64,000 nt of DNA from Verrucosispora sp. NA02020. GTDB lineage: Bacteria > Actinomycetota > Actinomycetes > Mycobacteriales > Micromonosporaceae. The DNA lies in assembly GCF_013364215.1 (NCBI RefSeq), contig NZ_CP054923.1:5704001-5768000 (forward strand). Reading direction: 5' to 3'. The translations under genes were made by a program, and so were the position numbers. Under the pieces are notes generated by a model that did no database searches, was not told where the DNA came from, and saw only the letters and a program-made list of their open reading frames with translations. How positions within the stretch are numbered: position 1 is the first letter of the stretch; each line of letters begins with the position of its first letter. This document shows, one piece after another, positions 61,743-64,000 of this stretch.

Positions 61743-62780
61743 TCAGGCGTACGGGGGGCGGGCGTACGCGGCCCGGAGGGCGGCCAGTCCGGGTGCCTTC
61801 GGGCTGAGCGTGCCCCAGCCGGAGTTGAAGTAGTTGGTGCGGGCGATGATCGGACCGCGCTCGGCGTTGAGCCGGGCGATGGCGGCCGGCACGGTGGCGA
61901 TCCAGGCCGGCTGGTCGGGGATCTCGGCGGCGCGTACCCCCCACTCGGCGATGAGCACCGGGCGGGACAGGGCCACCGGGCCGAGGTCGGCCACGGCCCA
62001 GTCCTTCGTCCGGCGGAACCGGTCCAGTGCGGTGTGCGAGGCGCTGGTGGCGTAGACGTTCCATTGGAGGAAGTCCAGCCGCGACATCAGCGACTCCGGG
62101 TGGGTGCGCTGGAAGCAGGGCCGGTCGAAGCCGCCGAGACCGACCGAGAAGGTGGTCCCCTGCGGCAGCGCCTTGGCCCGGAACCAGTTCACGATGTACG
62201 TCATCGCCTGCACCGCACGGGCGTCCGACTCCGCCCAGGTGTACGCCCGGCCGGACTCGGTGGTGCCGAACTCGTGGTCGGTGTCCAGCTCGGAGGCGAG
62301 CTGGATGTTCACCCCGAACCCCATGGTGCGGTACTGCGACAGCGCCCGGGCGAAGAGTCCGTCGCACTGCCCGGCGAGCACCTGGCCGTAGCCGTACGCC
62401 TTCGGCCAGACCGCGCCGGGACGCTGCTGGATGGTCATCGCCGGAGCGGGCACGACGTAGCGCACCCCGTCGACGGTGAAGGTCTGCGCCCCGGTGTCGG
62501 TCGCCCCGTAGTGCTTGAGCTCCAGCACCATGTTGATCTGGATCCCACCCCGGCCGAGGGTGACCAGCCACGGGCGGTTGTAGCCGGGGAAGACGTAGCT
62601 GTCGGCGAAGCTGCGGTACTGGGTCAGCGACCGGAAGTTGCCCCCGGCCATGTCGGCGGTCGGGTCGGCGTTCCCGGACAGGTAGTAGCCGCCGAGCACC
62701 GGCGGCGTGATCGCGTAGTCGACGGCGGCGGTGGCGGCCTGCCCGGTGGAGTCGCGCACGGTGACGGTGACCCGGGCCAT
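61743..62780 (-). CDS. Glycoside hydrolase-like TIM-barrel protein without signal peptide
   Basis: A 345-residue protein. A short N-terminal beta domain (ARVTVTVRDSTGQAAT) resembles the Ig-like protein upstream. A TIM-barrel-like domain follows, with ELDTDHEFGTTESGR and VLIAEWGVRA, whose glutamates could be the acid/base and nucleophile of a clan GH-A enzyme. No signal peptide is visible. The start overlaps the upstream stop (TGATG). It may be a phage-tail or particle-derived carbohydrate-active protein; I cannot assign a family firmly. Confidence 0.65.
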   Translation of the reverse strand: MARVTVTVRDSTGQAATAAVDYAITPPVLGGYYLSGNADPTADMAGGNFRSLTQYRSFADSYVFPGYNRPWLVTLGRGGIQINMVLELKHYGATDTGAQTFTVDGVRYVVPAPAMTIQQRPGAVWPKAYGYGQVLAGQCDGLFARALSQYRTMGFGVNIQLASELDTDHEFGTTESGRAYTWAESDARAVQAMTYIVNWFRAKALPQGTTFSVGLGGFDRPCFQRTHPESLMSRLDFLQWNVYATSASHTALDRFRRTKDWAVADLGPVALSRPVLIAEWGVRAAEIPDQPAWIATVPAAIARLNAERGPIIARTNYFNSGWGTLSPKAPGLAALRAAYARPPYA

Positions 62781-63049
62781 CACGCCACCGCCCGGTACAC
62801 GGCCACCGCGCCGTTGTCCGACACCCGCGTCCAGGTGCGGCCCGAGCTGTCGGTGACGGCGACGGTGAGTGGGTCGATGACGGCGGTGACCTTGGCCGGC
62901 GCGCTGCTGTTGCCCTGCGCGTCGGTGACCACGACGGTGACGGTGAGCGTCTTGGTGTCCGGGTCGCCGTAGGTGACGGTGAGCAGCATCTGCGCCCCGG
63001 GGGCGTAGGTGCTCGCGTTGAGGGCGGCGGTGACGGTGGGAGCGGCCAT
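62780..63049 (-). CDS. Small Ig-like beta protein
   Basis: An 89-residue, Thr/Val-rich, all-beta protein (APTVTAALNASTYAPGAQML start) like a single Ig or cadherin-type repeat. AGGAAGG lies before ATG 63049. It has no signal peptide, though such domains are usually extracellular. Stop and start overlap with the TIM-barrel gene, so the two are cotranslated. Confidence 0.65.
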   Translation of the reverse strand: MAAPTVTAALNASTYAPGAQMLLTVTYGDPDTKTLTVTVVVTDAQGNSSAPAKVTAVIDPLTVAVTDSSGRTWTRVSDNGAVAVYRAVA

Positions 63050-63289
63050 GGCTGCGCCTTCCTGGCTCGATCGCCGTGACCGGCGGAGTGCCCCGTCGGC
63101 CCGGCGGGAGATGCGGCGGCGGCCGGAGCGGGCAGGTGTCCGCTCCGGTGGAGGATCCGGCGTGATGACGGTGGCGACGTCGCTGTCGGGCGGGGGGCGG
63201 GCGTCCGCCCGACCCGCAGGCGGCCCGTCGGACGTGGCCCGCCGTCCGCAGCCGCTTCACCTGCTACAACAGTGCGTCAGGAGAGGACC

Positions 63290-63319
63290 TGTCGTCCTGT
63301 CTATTTACGGACATATCGA
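63290..63319 (+). promoter_or_regulatory. Candidate ECF promoter before the YCII gene
   Basis: TGTCGT (63290-63295) and a CGA-containing element (ATATCGA, 63313-63319) precede the YCII gene. ECF42-type sigma factors are reported to use TGTCGA-like -35 elements, so autoregulation is plausible, although spacing is long. The remaining 63050-63289 shows no gene. Confidence 0.35.
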
Positions 63320-63337
63320 TTCTTATGAGGATGGCAC

Positions 63338-63706
63338 ATGAAGTACCTGATGCTGATCTACGGCAACGACGAGGTCTGGGGCAGCCTGCCGGACGGCGAC
63401 CTGGCCACGCTGATCGGCGAGGTGGACGCCTTCAACCAGGCGCTGCGCGACTCCGGCGAACTGGTCGACTCGCAGGGCCTGGAAACCCGCCCCCGCGCGG
63501 TCCGCATGGTCGACGCCGCGCCGGTCGTCACCGACGGGCCGTACCTGGAGGCCAAGGAGTACGTCGGGTCGTACTTCGTGGTCGACGTGGACAGTGAGCA
63601 GCGTGCGCTGGAGATCGCCCGGTCGTACCCGGGGCTGCGGATGGGCACCGGGATCGGCGGCGGTCTGGAGGTCTGGCCGCTGATGACCCACGGAGCCGGG
63701 AACTGA
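63338..63706 (+). CDS. YCII-related (DGPF) domain protein
   Basis: A 122-residue YCII/DGPF-type protein (MKYLMLIYGN start, VVTDGPYLEAKEYVGSYFVV core). The family has a ferredoxin-like fold, and its function here is unknown. GAGGA lies seven bases before ATG 63338. DGPF proteins are characteristically encoded beside ECF42 sigma factors, and a sigma gene overlaps its stop. Confidence 0.92.
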   Translation: MKYLMLIYGNDEVWGSLPDGDLATLIGEVDAFNQALRDSGELVDSQGLETRPRAVRMVDAAPVVTDGPYLEAKEYVGSYFVVDVDSEQRALEIARSYPGLRMGTGIGGGLEVWPLMTHGAGN

Positions 63707-64000
63707 GCCTGGACGAGGCCACCGCCGACCTGCTGCGCCGGCTCGCCCCGCAGGTGCTGGGCACCCTGGTACGCCGCTACGGCGACTTCGCCACCGCCGA
63801 GGACGCGGTGCAGGAGGCGCTGGTCGCCGCCGTCGAGGCGTGGCCGCGCGAGGGCGTACCGGAACATCCCTCGGGCTGGCTGCACACCGTGGCCGCCCGC
63901 CGCTACGTCGACCAGGTCCGCACCGAGGCGGCTCGGACCCGCCGGGAACGGAACGCCCACGACGCCCTGCCGCGGGACGCGCTCGTCGCCCCACCGCCGG
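63703..64000 (+). CDS. ECF sigma factor (ECF42-like), 3' end beyond window
   Basis: Partial gene. The frame reads SLDEATADLLRRLAPQVLGT and then the sigma region 2 pattern YGDFATAEDAVQEAL, GWLHTVAARRYVDQVR. No ATG or GTG is in frame near the start. CTG 63703 overlaps the upstream TGA as CTGA, in the same geometry as the ATGA and GTGA junctions in this window, so it is the likely initiator. By linkage to a DGPF protein it belongs to the ECF42 group, whose members carry a C-terminal TPR extension not visible here. Confidence 0.85.
   Translation, partial: MSLDEATADLLRRLAPQVLGTLVRRYGDFATAEDAVQEALVAAVEAWPREGVPEHPSGWLHTVAARRYVDQVRTEAARTRRERNAHDALPRDALVAPPP

Overview
The window is very GC-rich actinobacterial DNA. 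Codons almost always end in G or C, GTG starts are common, and neighbouring genes often share ATGA or GTGA stop/start overlaps. Gene content (FasR-linked fatty acid synthase operon, DUF3145, HelD-type ATPase, F420-dependent oxidoreductase, DUF6297-like ABC permease, SigE-family sigma factor) and the extragenic repeats suggest Micromonosporaceae, most likely Micromonospora or a close relative. This is inferred from gene families and sequence style, not from a database match. I saw no rRNA, tRNA or CRISPR array, and no transposase.

Layout. 0-12 kb: MarR regulator, YjbQ, pyruvate dehydrogenase E1 (aceE), a secreted beta-propeller-like protein coupled to a His-motif membrane protein, SRPBCC protein, beta-glucosidase plus MFS transporter, gltX. 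12-21 kb: the type II fatty acid synthase unit fasR-fabD-fabH-acpP-fabF, then a GH3 lipoprotein, DUF3145 and a small conserved protein. 21-31 kb: beta-carbonic anhydrase, alpha/beta hydrolase, HelD-like ATPase, a c-di-AMP (ydaO-type) riboswitch ahead of a cell-wall hydrolase, pfkB-surE, a STAS protein, small membrane or lipoproteins and a triple-BON protein. 31-40 kb: DsbA-like protein, a large MalT/LAL regulator, Zn-alcohol dehydrogenase, saccharopine-dehydrogenase-like protein, a MerR regulator fused to sliding-clamp domains, and serS. 40-45 kb (minus strand): a four-gene redox cluster (ferric-reductase-like cytochrome b, NuoF-ferredoxin protein, TlpA-like thioredoxin, CcdA). 45-64 kb: two secreted GH13 alpha-amylases with shared CTTGCA upstream motifs, L,D-transpeptidase, site-2 protease, alditol oxidase, F420 oxidoreductase, two ABC systems (one with a YtrA-type GntR regulator), a SigE-family sigma factor with its partner, an Ig-like/TIM-barrel pair, and a YCII protein coupled to an ECF sigma factor cut by the window end.

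The most unusual items are these. (1) The MerR-sliding clamp fusion at 37.8-39.0 kb, in which clamp domain I is replaced by a MerR DNA-binding domain. (2) A family of six stem-loop repeats with a conserved loop and a compensatory stem change. One copy has become the coding 3' end of ccdA, and another supplies the stop codon of a small ORF. (3) A 166-bp imperfect palindrome between a hydrolase gene and helD. (4) Two copies of a compound C-rich / GATCA-inverted-repeat / G-rich element. (5) The NuoF-ferredoxin plus cytochrome b redox cluster.
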